Of a DNA stretch of 64,000 bases, positions 28,459 to 37,396 are shown one piece after another. This DNA comes from Candidatus Marithrix sp. (GTDB taxonomy: Bacteria > Pseudomonadota > Gammaproteobacteria > Beggiatoales > Beggiatoaceae). The DNA lies in the NCBI GenBank assembly GCA_016744775.1, contig JADGDS010000002.1, forward strand, positions 310,001 through 374,000, read 5' to 3'. The notes under the pieces were generated by a model that saw only the letters and a program-made list of their open reading frames with translations, had not been told where the DNA came from and did no database searches. How positions within the stretch are numbered: the stretch's first letter is position 1; every line of letters begins with the position of its first letter. The position numbers and the translations under genes were made by a program.

Positions 28459-29595
28459 TTAATTTAAAATTTTAATTTTAAGAGGTTCACTATTAAAAAT
28501 AATACTTCCATCTGCTAATCTATAACCAAAGTATATATACCATGAACCTTCATTAAGCCTGCCGCGATATATATTTACTTGTTGCTTTATTTTTGAAAGA
28601 GTCACATTTTTTTGAAAAGCATATAAATTAATAAAATTACCATCCCAAACATTCTGAAACTCATCACTATTACCCTCTTCTAATAGATAAAAAATATTTT
28701 GCTGAAAGGCTACTACAAGTATATCTGCATTTTGCCCACGATGTTTAGGAACAATTCGCATAATTCCACAGACATTTACTACACTATAGGTTTCATATAC
28801 ACCATCCTTTTCAGGATTATAATCATCTTCATCTTCATAGATACCTCCACTAAATATTGCTGTTGTATCAGTTATATGAGCTTCAGGATTAAGAATTTTA
28901 GTATCTAATTTATCGTAATCATGATTACTTTGACAAGTGTTAATTAAATTAAATTCAACGGTACAATCCAATACATGCTCGTAATCTTCATTTTCTACTT
29001 TTTGATAATTACATTTAAAATCCTTAATACTGGAATTTTCAGAAGCTGTAGCAGCTAGCTTCATAGAATCTACAATATTTCTGCTACGATAATTCACCTT
29101 CTCTTGACAATTGTTGTTATTGAAACAGGTTTTACTACTTAAATCTCTTGTTGAAGGTGTAATAATTGTGCCAAAACCACTACCTAGTGAACGAATTATT
29201 ATAAGAAAAATGCCTTGAATAGAATTATGCGAATCAAGATTAGAATAAAGAGGATCTAAAATAATCGCATTTATGTGTTTATTATTAGATGAACGAACAA
29301 TAGTTTTATCGTTATCTGAAAACACATCTATTTTAGATTTATGTTCTATATTGGTTCTATAACCAATAACTTTATTATCATCTCCATCTATAGATGCTTG
29401 TATTGGTTCACTATCTATTGGAGGATTTGTTATATCCATTGATATTTTTTTTATTTCTTGACCAGTATTTGCATCCCTAATTGAAATTAGGTTATTATCA
29501 ATAGGAACATATAAATATTGAGAAGCAGTTGCTTGTAACAAAGGGATTAATAATAAATTGACTATCAATATAAATTGAGCATATAAACTTTTCAT
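28459..29595 (-). CDS. Secreted protein of unknown function with shared C-terminal domain
   Basis: From the ATG at 29595 (GAGGA upstream) the protein has 378 residues with a signal peptide (about 1-24). The N-terminal ~160 residues have a YVPIDNNLISIRDANTG start, possibly beta-propeller-like. The C-terminal ~125 residues carry a pattern shared with the end of the protease at 30317-32668: FxGGI, H-x-G-Q-x-ADILVV, a W-D-G segment, and YFGYRLADG. It lies one base upstream of the TpsA gene, so they are certainly co-transcribed. Confidence 0.6.
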   Translation of the reverse strand: MKSLYAQFILIVNLLLIPLLQATASQYLYVPIDNNLISIRDANTGQEIKKISMDITNPPIDSEPIQASIDGDDNKVIGYRTNIEHKSKIDVFSDNDKTIVRSSNNKHINAIILDPLYSNLDSHNSIQGIFLIIIRSLGSGFGTIITPSTRDLSSKTCFNNNNCQEKVNYRSRNIVDSMKLAATASENSSIKDFKCNYQKVENEDYEHVLDCTVEFNLINTCQSNHDYDKLDTKILNPEAHITDTTAIFSGGIYEDEDDYNPEKDGVYETYSVVNVCGIMRIVPKHRGQNADILVVAFQQNIFYLLEEGNSDEFQNVWDGNFINLYAFQKNVTLSKIKQQVNIYRGRLNEGSWYIYFGYRLADGSIIFNSEPLKIKILN

Positions 29596-29632
29596 TTGCT
29601 TGATCCTCATTTGTATAAAAAAATTCTATAAT

Positions 29633-29684
29633 ACCTGTCAGATAATATGCTGTAATGGAGCAAATTGGAGTCAAGCTGACAGGT
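29633..29684. repeat. Degenerate CTGACAGG inverted repeat
   Basis: Arms ACCTGTCAG (29633-29641) and CTGACAGGT (29676-29684) are exact complements around a 34-base spacer. They carry the same core as the palindromes at 10232, 14719 and 63207. Confidence 0.6.
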
Positions 29685-29705
29685 TTTGATGCAGAATTGA
29701 CTATC

Positions 29706-30308
29706 TTATTCTACTTCTGTGATCTTAGTTAATTTATCTAATTTTAAGACTAAGTAGTAATAAGGATTATCAATTTTTTTAAATTCAACATTTTTATATT
29801 TTGTGATCTTAGTATATGAGATATGATCTAGCAAGGGAATATAAAGAACTCCTTGCTCTGAATCATAAGTAGCCTTTTCAGCAGATTTTTCTTGAAAAGT
29901 TTCAGGAACTTTATTGGAACTATTCCATCCCTTAGCGACATCACAAGGTGTTGAAAATTTATACCAATTTTTGGTTTTAGGATTTTGACCATAAATAACA
30001 AAATTAGGACAAGCTTTACTTTCCCATGTAGCTGGCACATCACAAGATGTTTCAAAACTTTCCCATTTTTCGGTATTAGGATTTTGACCATATACGATTA
30101 TATCCAAACAACTAGATGGTCTAGTATATGACTTTTCCCATCTTTGTGGAACATCACAAGGTGTTGGAAAAGCCCGCCATTCCTCAGTTTCTGGATTAAG
30201 ACCATAAGTAATAACATCAATACAACCGCTACTTCTAGTATTATTATTAGTTTCAGCAATGGATTGTAATGAGGCTGTTAATAACAATATTAATAATAAA
30301 TTTTTCAT
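29706..30308 (-). CDS. Secreted protein with three CDVP repeats
   Basis: From the ATG at 30308 (GGAG upstream) the protein has 200 residues with a signal peptide (ending SIAE). Residues ~25-140 hold three imperfect 38-45-residue repeats of the form C-x-D/N-x-x-x-YG-x-NP-x-T-x-x-W-x-x-F-x-T-x-CDVP-x-x-W, each with two cysteines that probably form a disulfide. The C-terminal ~55 residues are different (GVLYIPLLDHISYTK). The repeat is familiar from surface proteins of sulfur bacteria but I cannot assign a function. It sits 8 bases after the subtilase. Confidence 0.65.
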   Translation of the reverse strand: MKNLLLILLLTASLQSIAETNNNTRSSGCIDVITYGLNPETEEWRAFPTPCDVPQRWEKSYTRPSSCLDIIVYGQNPNTEKWESFETSCDVPATWESKACPNFVIYGQNPKTKNWYKFSTPCDVAKGWNSSNKVPETFQEKSAEKATYDSEQGVLYIPLLDHISYTKITKYKNVEFKKIDNPYYYLVLKLDKLTKITEVE

Positions 30309-30316
30309 TTTTTTTC

Positions 30317-32668
30317 TCACTCCACTATAATTTGAATTGGTCCACCACCAAATACTTTACCGTTAAATAAACGATATCCGAAAAATACATTAAATGTACC
30401 TGAAATTAAACTATTGTGTTTATAAATTGTGATTAATAATCGTTTTTTTAAACTAATATCAATTTCAAAAGGAACAATATGCGATAGAATAACAGGATCC
30501 CAATCTTGAAAATTTCCCTGACTATCTAACATAAAGAATTTAGATGTTTCTGAATCCAGAATAACCACTAAAAGATCAGCTTGCATACCAATATGTCGTA
30601 AATCAACATTAATTTCGCCAGTCACATCAATATTAATTTCACTCATATCAGTAAGTTCTGATATATTTTTTTTCATATTAGCTTGGTAAATCTGATCACC
30701 AACAGAAATACCACCTGCAAAGCTAGCGCTTGTGGGAATTACTTTACTTAACTCATTATCAAATCCAAATCCTTGACCTAATTCAGGTAAAATATTTATT
30801 TTAATTTCTTTCTGAATGTTTTTACCTTTTTCACTTTTTGCTGTTAATTGAACGATATAACTTCCATAATCTACCAAATTTATAGTAAATTTTTTATGAT
30901 GTCCTGCATCAGGCAAATAATAACAATTACCATTGGTGTTTTTCTGACAAATTAACCAGATATACTTAATAATTTTTTCAGATGAATTAGTTTTTGGTTC
31001 TTGAATACATTCATTAACATATTTGGGACCATCTAAATTCAATGTAAATGGTGCAGAAGTTTTTATAACTGTTTCATTTTCAAATGCGGCATTAATTTCA
31101 TTTGAAACTAAAGTTATACAAGTACTTGTAGGTGGGACATTATTAGGAACTTTAACAGAACATTTTGTTTCATCAGTTAGACCCTTATCATCAGTAATAA
31201 TCAATGTTGTTGTATAACTATCTGTTTCACGGTATGTCACATTAATTATTACTTTCTTTAAAATATGATTGCTTTCAATAATTTGCTCTCTATCCAGAAT
31301 CCACTTATAGCTTTTTATATTACCAAAAGACTGAGAAGCGTCAAATGTAACATTAAAATTATTGACCGAAGTTTTACATATAGCAACAGGTCCTTTTGTT
31401 CTGGAAACAGTTGAATTTATGTTTTTAAGTGCCTTATAAGCATTCAGTCTGCCACCTGTTACTGTTTTGTCTTTTAAAACATCTAGCTGGTCAACATTGG
31501 AAAGAATAATATCTTTCACTTCCCTATATGTAAAATTAGGATTTATAGACCATAGTAAACTAGCCACTCCAGTTACATAAGGTGCAGCCATTGAAGTACC
31601 ACTTTTTTCTGCGTATTCTTCTTGAGGTATAGTACTATAGATATTTGTACCCGGCGCTGCTATATCTACTGATATAGGTCCAAAATTAGATCTAGGAGAA
31701 AGCCCATCATTTTCATTTGTAGAGGCAACTGAGATAATATTATCCAAATCATAGCTAGCAGGGCATTGTAAACATGCTAAAGAATTATCTGCATCTATAT
31801 TTTGTGATTTATTACCAGCGGCAGTTACAAATAGAATTCCAGCATCTTTAGCTATTTGAATAGCATCATAAAGTGCTTTTGGATGATCATCAGCATCAAT
31901 ATGCCAACTAGCATTAATGATTTTTGCACCCATAAGCTTAGCGTATTCTATAGCATATATAGCATCAGCGGTAGTTAATTGACCATATTTTGTAGTAACT
32001 TTAAGTGCCATAATTTTAGCAGACCAACTAACTCCTGCAATACCTTTTTCATTATCTCCAGATGCCGCTATAATTCCCGCAACATGGCTACCATGACCAT
32101 TATCATCAACAGGTTCAGCTTTATTATTGGCAAAATCGTAACCATAGATATCATCTATAAAACCATTATTATCATCATCAATTCCATTACCAGCTATTTC
32201 ACCGGGATTTTTCCACATATTATGTTTCAAATCAGAGTGATCATAATCTACACCAGTGTCAATTACTGCAATTATTACATCACTGTTACCTGTCTCAATA
32301 TCCCAAGCTTGTTCTGCTTGAATTTTTTGTAATCCCCAAAGTTTAGCTAACTCAGGATCATTAGGCTTCTTTCTTGTAACTGAAGCAGTTTCTATCTTAA
32401 AAATATAGTTAGGTTCCACATATTCAATACAAGGATCATTTTGTAAACTAGCAAGCTCAGATTCACTATCCTTGCTTTTACTATTTATTTTTAAAAGGCT
32501 TGCATTCATGCTAGGAAATCTTGGTTTTTCAGCAGCATCAATATTGCTCTTATAACAATTCTTATATTTAATAATATATTCACCTTCAACAGCTTCAGTT
32601 GCCTTAGTATCTATCGTTATGATAAAACAAAATAGACAAAATATAATGGTATATTGCTTAAATTTCAT
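30317..32668 (-). CDS. Subtilisin-like serine protease (S8) with PKD-like domains
   Basis: Of 783 residues, 1-23 are a signal peptide. An I9-like propeptide spans ~28-92. The S8 catalytic domain spans ~105-405 with Asp137 (AVIDTGVDY), His192 (DDNGHGSHVAG) and Ser359 (SGTSMAAP), plus a calcium-like Asp-rich loop (160-173). Residues ~425-510 and ~520-640 are PKD/Ig-like. The last ~140 residues share the FxGGI...FGYRL domain with the protein at 28459. The position upstream of the TpsA genes suggests processing of exported surface proteins. Confidence 0.92.
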   Translation of the reverse strand: MKFKQYTIIFCLFCFIITIDTKATEAVEGEYIIKYKNCYKSNIDAAEKPRFPSMNASLLKINSKSKDSESELASLQNDPCIEYVEPNYIFKIETASVTRKKPNDPELAKLWGLQKIQAEQAWDIETGNSDVIIAVIDTGVDYDHSDLKHNMWKNPGEIAGNGIDDDNNGFIDDIYGYDFANNKAEPVDDNGHGSHVAGIIAASGDNEKGIAGVSWSAKIMALKVTTKYGQLTTADAIYAIEYAKLMGAKIINASWHIDADDHPKALYDAIQIAKDAGILFVTAAGNKSQNIDADNSLACLQCPASYDLDNIISVASTNENDGLSPRSNFGPISVDIAAPGTNIYSTIPQEEYAEKSGTSMAAPYVTGVASLLWSINPNFTYREVKDIILSNVDQLDVLKDKTVTGGRLNAYKALKNINSTVSRTKGPVAICKTSVNNFNVTFDASQSFGNIKSYKWILDREQIIESNHILKKVIINVTYRETDSYTTTLIITDDKGLTDETKCSVKVPNNVPPTSTCITLVSNEINAAFENETVIKTSAPFTLNLDGPKYVNECIQEPKTNSSEKIIKYIWLICQKNTNGNCYYLPDAGHHKKFTINLVDYGSYIVQLTAKSEKGKNIQKEIKINILPELGQGFGFDNELSKVIPTSASFAGGISVGDQIYQANMKKNISELTDMSEINIDVTGEINVDLRHIGMQADLLVVILDSETSKFFMLDSQGNFQDWDPVILSHIVPFEIDISLKKRLLITIYKHNSLISGTFNVFFGYRLFNGKVFGGGPIQIIVE

Positions 32669-32763
32669 AATATATCTCCAACATTAAACTTTTCTATAAT
32701 TTTTCAGATAACTAAAGACTTGACAGGTCTGATAGTTTTTATTTTTCTGAAAGACTATATTAA

Positions 32764-33954
32764 TTAACGCATAGGCGGTGCATAGATTTGACCACCATCT
32801 CTGTATGACTTATTGGGTCCACGCGGTATATTTACTCCCTTTGCTCCTAAATACTGTTCATAGATTTCACCATAATTTCCAACTGCACGAATGGCATTAG
32901 CTATTGCATCTTTTTCTAAGCCAAGCTCAGATTGACCAAAACTGCCTTCTGCACCTAATAAGCGTTTAACACTTGGATTACCGCTAGATACCAGACTGTC
33001 AACATTAGCTTTAGTAATGCCTAATTCTTCAGCATTAATCAACCCAAATAAAACAATTTTAACAATATCAAGCCATTGTTCATCTCCAGAAGGCACAACA
33101 GGAGTAAGTGGTTCTTTAGAAATAGTAGTGTCAAGAAGAATATGATTTTCAGGATCATCAAGACCAGCACGCCTAGCTGCTAACCCTGATTTATCGGTAG
33201 TCATAGCATCGCATTCATTATTTAAATAATGGCTAACAATCGCAGATCCCGGAGCTAAAACTTCTGTAAATTTTAAACCAAGTCGCGCAAATTCATCTAC
33301 TAAATTCGTATAAGTAGTAGTATTACGTTCGACACAGATGCGTTTACCGTCAAGTCCAGTGATACTATTGATACCACTATCCTTTTTCACCATAAAACCC
33401 TGACCATCATAAAACATGATCCAAGTAAAATGACCCCATTTTATATCACGACTACTAGTCCAAGTTGTGTTGCGTGAAAGTATATCAACAGTCTTTTCTT
33501 GTAATGCTTTTGCCCTGTCACTAGTTGCTACTTCAACAAAAGTAATACTACCTTTTGGTGAATTCAATACAGCCGCTGCAACTGCCTGACACATTGCTAT
33601 ATCAAAACCACAATTGCGACCATTAGGACAAATATAGGCGAAACCGGGTAAATTTGTTCGTCCACCACATAATAGACGACCATTATCTCGAACGCGCTTT
33701 AGAAAAAAACTACCAGTATCAATTTTTTGAGCATCTTCTACTCTAAAAACAATTCCACCAAATGGATTTTCTTGATGCTGTTGCATTTCAGCTCTATAAG
33801 TGCCAACTAATTTACCTTTATCAAATACTTTAACTGCTGGAATGTCTAATTTTCCGGTATCTACATGATAATTAGCATCAGCGGCATAAACTGACAATGT
33901 GCTACAATATAAAAATAAATTTATATTTACTATTAATTTAATTAAATTATACAT
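32764..33954 (-). CDS. Polar amino-acid ABC transporter substrate-binding protein
   Basis: From the ATG at 33954 (GGAG 8 bases upstream) the protein has 396 residues. The signal peptide ends near SVYAA. A periplasmic-binding fold of the AapJ/BztA type spans ~75-370, with GRTNLPGFAY, NCGFDIAMCQAVAAAVL and SGLAARRAGLDDPENHILL. Here the normal D-G-x-x-V-D-F-C-R motif is replaced by a CGFDIAMC version and the N-terminal ~65 residues are extra. No permease or ATPase is adjacent. It heads the surface cluster, so it may act as a sensor or envelope protein rather than in uptake. Confidence 0.75.
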   Translation of the reverse strand: MYNLIKLIVNINLFLYCSTLSVYAADANYHVDTGKLDIPAVKVFDKGKLVGTYRAEMQQHQENPFGGIVFRVEDAQKIDTGSFFLKRVRDNGRLLCGGRTNLPGFAYICPNGRNCGFDIAMCQAVAAAVLNSPKGSITFVEVATSDRAKALQEKTVDILSRNTTWTSSRDIKWGHFTWIMFYDGQGFMVKKDSGINSITGLDGKRICVERNTTTYTNLVDEFARLGLKFTEVLAPGSAIVSHYLNNECDAMTTDKSGLAARRAGLDDPENHILLDTTISKEPLTPVVPSGDEQWLDIVKIVLFGLINAEELGITKANVDSLVSSGNPSVKRLLGAEGSFGQSELGLEKDAIANAIRAVGNYGEIYEQYLGAKGVNIPRGPNKSYRDGGQIYAPPMR

Positions 33955-34104
33955 AAAATTCTCCAATTTTCTTTTATAAGCATTCATTGTTATGTAAAAA
34001 TATTATTATCAGGTTAAAATATTTTTGCCTGCTAATATTTAATATTGCAAATTATTATGAATATATCAAATAAATGTTTATTTATAGTTACCTTTAATAA
34101 AATT

Positions 34105-34566
34105 ATGAATCAATCAATAGAACTAATAAAGCAACTACACGACATCCACAGTCCACCATTCATATCATTATGGCCACCAGCAATTGGATGGTGGATAATA
34201 GCATCATTAATTATACTTATAATTGCATTATACTATTATAAATATTATTATATAACCCATAAAATTAGACGATCTGCTTTAAAAAAATTTAAACAACTAA
34301 AACAATTGCATTACAAGAATCAAAATCAATTAGTTATTGAATTATCAATATTAATACGGCGCATAGCATTAGCAAAATTTCCACAGCGTCAAGTAGCCAA
34401 GCTAAGCGGCAACACATGGCTACAATTTTTGGATAAAACTGGTAATACCAAAGAATTTACTCAAGGTTTGGGGCAGGCATTATCTGTAGCACCCTATCAA
34501 AAATCACCGCAGATAGAGATTGATAGATTAATGCTTATAATAGAGAAATGGATTAGACAACAATGA
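34105..34566 (+). CDS. DUF4381 membrane protein of the Bat/MoxR module
   Basis: The start at 34105 gives 153 residues beginning MNQSIELIKQLHDIHSPP, the DUF4381 signature; an in-frame start at 34045 would add 20 residues that do not match the family. One transmembrane segment lies at ~27-48, with a basic cytoplasmic part. It overlaps the BatA gene by 4 bases. In complete modules it is found with MoxR, DUF58 and BatA/B proteins; the first two are not in this window. Confidence 0.8.
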   Translation: MNQSIELIKQLHDIHSPPFISLWPPAIGWWIIASLIILIIALYYYKYYYITHKIRRSALKKFKQLKQLHYKNQNQLVIELSILIRRIALAKFPQRQVAKLSGNTWLQFLDKTGNTKEFTQGLGQALSVAPYQKSPQIEIDRLMLIIEKWIRQQ

Positions 34567-35501
34567 TACAATTCGCATGGTCTTGGCTATTTATACTTTT
34601 ACCCTTACCTTGGCTAATTCGCAGCTTTTTTCCTCCAGCGGCTCATCAAGTTCAAAATGCCTTAAGGGTTCCTTTTTTTGAACGAATTAATACTCAAAAA
34701 AAGACTGTCAATAAAAATAATCTTTTACTGTATATTTTATTATGGATAATTTGGATATTATTAATATCTGCCGCTGCAAGACCCCAGCTATTAGGCAAAG
34801 CAATTGAATTACCAGTCACTGGGCGTGATTTATTAGTTGCTGTTGATCTCTCAGATAGCATGAAAGAAAAATTACCAGATGGACAAACTCGCCTAAAAGT
34901 TGTAAAACAAGTTATAGGTGACTTTATTGTCGAGAGAAAAGCTGATAGGATTGGATTAATTTTATTTGCTGAAAAAGCCTATGTACAAACACCTTTAACT
35001 TTTGATCGTCGCACCGTCAAAATCATGTTAGATCAAGCAAAAATAGGTTTTGCTGGGCGTTCTACCGCTATTGGTGACGCTATAGGTTTAGCTATAAAAA
35101 GCTTACGCAAACGCGAGACTAAAAATCGTGTACTAATTCTAATTACAGATGGTAGTAATAACGCAGGAGTTGCAAATCCTATTCAAGCAGCAAAATGGGC
35201 TGCTGAAACAGGAATTCGTATCTATACAATTGGTTTCGTTATTAACAAAAAAGATGAGAAAGTCTTAGAAGACATAGCAAAAATTACAAATGGAAAATAT
35301 TTTCAAGCTCAAGATAGTTTAAGCTTAAAAAATATTTATCAACAACTAGATAAAATAGAACAAGAAATTGTAGAAACAAAAATTTTTCGTCCAAAAATAG
35401 AACTTTATATATGGCTATTAAGCTTAGCCTTTTTATTATCTTTTGTTGTACTTATCATCAAAGTTTATAAGGCAACTTTTTTACTAAAATGGAGTGATTA
35501 A
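34563..35501 (+). CDS. batA: BatA-type von Willebrand factor A membrane protein
   Basis: This 312-residue protein has N-terminal transmembrane helices at ~5-25 and 53-75, a VWA domain (~88-270) with MIDAS residues Asp95-x-Ser97-x-Ser99 (AVDLSDSM), a Thr/Asp pair (ITDGSN), and a C-terminal helix at ~280-305. BatA works with BatB and MoxR-type ATPases in envelope stress or metal-insertion chaperoning. Here batB, moxR and DUF58 genes are missing; the next genes are a toxin-antitoxin pair 2 bases downstream, which may have displaced the rest. Confidence 0.85.
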   Translation: MIQFAWSWLFILLPLPWLIRSFFPPAAHQVQNALRVPFFERINTQKKTVNKNNLLLYILLWIIWILLISAAARPQLLGKAIELPVTGRDLLVAVDLSDSMKEKLPDGQTRLKVVKQVIGDFIVERKADRIGLILFAEKAYVQTPLTFDRRTVKIMLDQAKIGFAGRSTAIGDAIGLAIKSLRKRETKNRVLILITDGSNNAGVANPIQAAKWAAETGIRIYTIGFVINKKDEKVLEDIAKITNGKYFQAQDSLSLKNIYQQLDKIEQEIVETKIFRPKIELYIWLLSLAFLLSFVVLIIKVYKATFLLKWSD

Positions 35502-35503
35502 AA

Positions 35504-35746
35504 ATGTCCATCGCCAAAGTTTTACCTGTTATTGATTCTTTGCCTAATAGCGATAAATTCCAGCTAGTTCAATTAATTCTGTCACAACTAGCAAACGAGG
35601 ATCAAAATAATACTTTAATTCATATGAAATCAAAACCTAAACCAATAGGAAAAGTTTATTATAGTGGTCGTTCAGATGTATCTATACGTGCTAAAGAATT
35701 GCTTTTTAAAGAAAAAATGGACAAAATACAACAAAGGTGTAAATAA
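35504..35746 (+). CDS. Antitoxin of a PIN-toxin pair
   Basis: This 80-residue protein has an N-terminal helical part (AKVLPVIDSLPNSDKFQLVQLILSQLA, split by its own turns) and a charged C-terminal tail, typical of small antitoxins. Its stop overlaps the start of the PIN toxin by one base (TAATG). No DNA-binding fold is certain from sequence alone; the assignment rests on size and pairing. Confidence 0.75.
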   Translation: MSIAKVLPVIDSLPNSDKFQLVQLILSQLANEDQNNTLIHMKSKPKPIGKVYYSGRSDVSIRAKELLFKEKMDKIQQRCK

Positions 35747-36165
35747 TGATAATTGCTGACACTGGTGCTATTTATGCTTTTTATGATGGTAATGATCAAT
35801 ACCATCAAGCAGTTCGAGTTATTATAAATCAGAATGCTGGTGAAATTATGATTCCGGAAATTCTTCTTGTTGAAATAGACTATCTATTGGAAAAATTATT
35901 AGGTGTTGATGCAGAATTGAATTTTTTACAAGATGTTTTAAATGGTGTATATCGTTTACACCATTTAAATAGGATCGGATTACAAAGTTGCCATAAGTTA
36001 ATTGCACAATACCGTGATTTAAAACTGGGTTTAGCAGATGCCAGCGTTATGGTGACGGCTGAAGAATTAAATATATATCAAATTTTGACTATTGACGAAC
36101 GAGATTTTCGTGCGGTACGATTAAAGAAACCATTAACCTTATTACCAGCAGATACTTTACAGTGA
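35746..36165 (+). CDS. PIN-domain (VapC-like) ribonuclease toxin
   Basis: This 139-residue protein has the PIN acidic residues: Asp5 in IIADTGAIYAFYD, Glu in LLVEIDYLLEKL (near 44), Asp in LGLADASVMVTA (near 97) and Asp in TIDERDFRAV (near 115). VapC toxins cut tRNA or rRNA. The frame is intact, unlike the PIN gene at 23017. The pair follows batA and precedes convergent ygfZ by 11 bases. Confidence 0.88.
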   Translation: MIIADTGAIYAFYDGNDQYHQAVRVIINQNAGEIMIPEILLVEIDYLLEKLLGVDAELNFLQDVLNGVYRLHHLNRIGLQSCHKLIAQYRDLKLGLADASVMVTAEELNIYQILTIDERDFRAVRLKKPLTLLPADTLQ

Positions 36166-36176
36166 TACGCTACTTT

Positions 36177-36962
36177 TTATGAAAGTTTATAAGGCAAATC
36201 CATGAATTCTAAGTTTTTATCATTCTCAGCCTGTTTAATTTGAAGAACCGCTAAAACTACAACTCCACCATCGGGATGAGCTTGGGCATTAACAATTTTA
36301 CCAATACCATTTAAGTCATCTCCCGGTTGTGGCAGCTTTGCAGTATCTAGCTTAATTAAATACATACGACGTTTTAAAGTACCAAGATAATGCATTCGCG
36401 CTACAATTTCTTGCCCGGTATAACAGCCCTTTTTAAAATTGATACCGCCAATAGCATCAAAATTTACCATTTGCGGTACAAAAGCCTCAGCAGTAGCTGC
36501 TACAATTTGAGGCAAACCAGCAAGAATATTCAATAATTCCCATTTTCCTGTATCTACTTCATAAGTATCTATATCATCTTCAACTACCACTAAATAACGC
36601 CCTGTTTCCACTTTCAACACAGCAAAATTATTTTCAGGATAATCACCAACTACACCTAAACAACTTAATTTCTCACTAACATCTTCTAACTTAGCATCAG
36701 CCCGCAAAACATACATTTGCAAACGTTTAAGCATAAAAGCGATACTATCTTTAGGTAATATTAAATAATAAGCATCATCGCGCTTAAACAAGCGAAAATT
36801 AACAATAATACGCCCTTTAGAGCTACACCAAGCACTTAACTGATCTTGCTCAACAGTAACTTGACATACATCATTAGTGAATTGCCCTTGCAAAAAATTT
36901 TCAGCGTCATTGCCGCTAACTTTGATCAAACCAAAAGATTCTAATTTTGTTATCATATTCAT
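36177..36962 (-). CDS. ygfZ: Folate-binding protein YgfZ
   Basis: This 261-residue GcvT-like protein has the KGCYTGQEIVARMHYLG motif that carries the essential cysteine, and an N-terminal GxDAENFLQGQFTNDV segment. YgfZ supports assembly or repair of iron-sulfur clusters such as that of MiaB. It starts 4 bases inside the 3' end of the HEPN gene, so it is downstream in the HEPN/MNT transcript. The size is shorter than the 326-residue E. coli protein. Confidence 0.9.
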   Translation of the reverse strand: MNMITKLESFGLIKVSGNDAENFLQGQFTNDVCQVTVEQDQLSAWCSSKGRIIVNFRLFKRDDAYYLILPKDSIAFMLKRLQMYVLRADAKLEDVSEKLSCLGVVGDYPENNFAVLKVETGRYLVVVEDDIDTYEVDTGKWELLNILAGLPQIVAATAEAFVPQMVNFDAIGGINFKKGCYTGQEIVARMHYLGTLKRRMYLIKLDTAKLPQPGDDLNGIGKIVNAQAHPDGGVVVLAVLQIKQAENDKNLEFMDLPYKLS

Positions 36963-37396
36963 ATTTTAATTACACATTTAATATATTTTTCAATACCTTT
37001 GGCAAGTTCAATCACTTTCAGAGTTTGTTTTAGCGTTTCTTCAAAAGTTTCAATTAGTTCTGCCTTAATATAGTCATGAGAAATTTCATTTCGTAAATCG
37101 GTCATTTCGCGTAATGATTCGACACTGTCTATTAAACCTCGTCTTTCAGCACGATTGACAATATCAATTAATGTACCCGGATGTTCAAACTCTACAATAT
37201 CAATTGTTCTTAACACTTTGCGTACAATCAGATCAATAGCTCTGGCATAGCGACTGGTTAAAGTTTCAAAAGTATCATATTCCTCATCCGTATAATCCGC
37301 TTTGATTCCAATCTTGCTACATAAATTATAAGAACGTTCTAGCCATTGAATAGCACTATTCATCGCCAGCTGATTTTCTTTAAGTACTTCTGTCAC
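36959..37396 (-). CDS. HEPN-domain (HepT-like) toxin
   Basis: This 145-residue helical protein has a R-x4-H motif (RNEISHDYIKAEL), the active site of HEPN RNases. It overlaps the upstream nucleotidyltransferase by 4 bases. In HEPN/MNT pairs the MNT enzyme inactivates the HEPN toxin by AMP transfer to a tyrosine next to the R-x4-H motif; a tyrosine follows here (SHDY). Confidence 0.82.
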   Translation of the reverse strand: MTEVLKENQLAMNSAIQWLERSYNLCSKIGIKADYTDEEYDTFETLTSRYARAIDLIVRKVLRTIDIVEFEHPGTLIDIVNRAERRGLIDSVESLREMTDLRNEISHDYIKAELIETFEETLKQTLKVIELAKGIEKYIKCVIKI

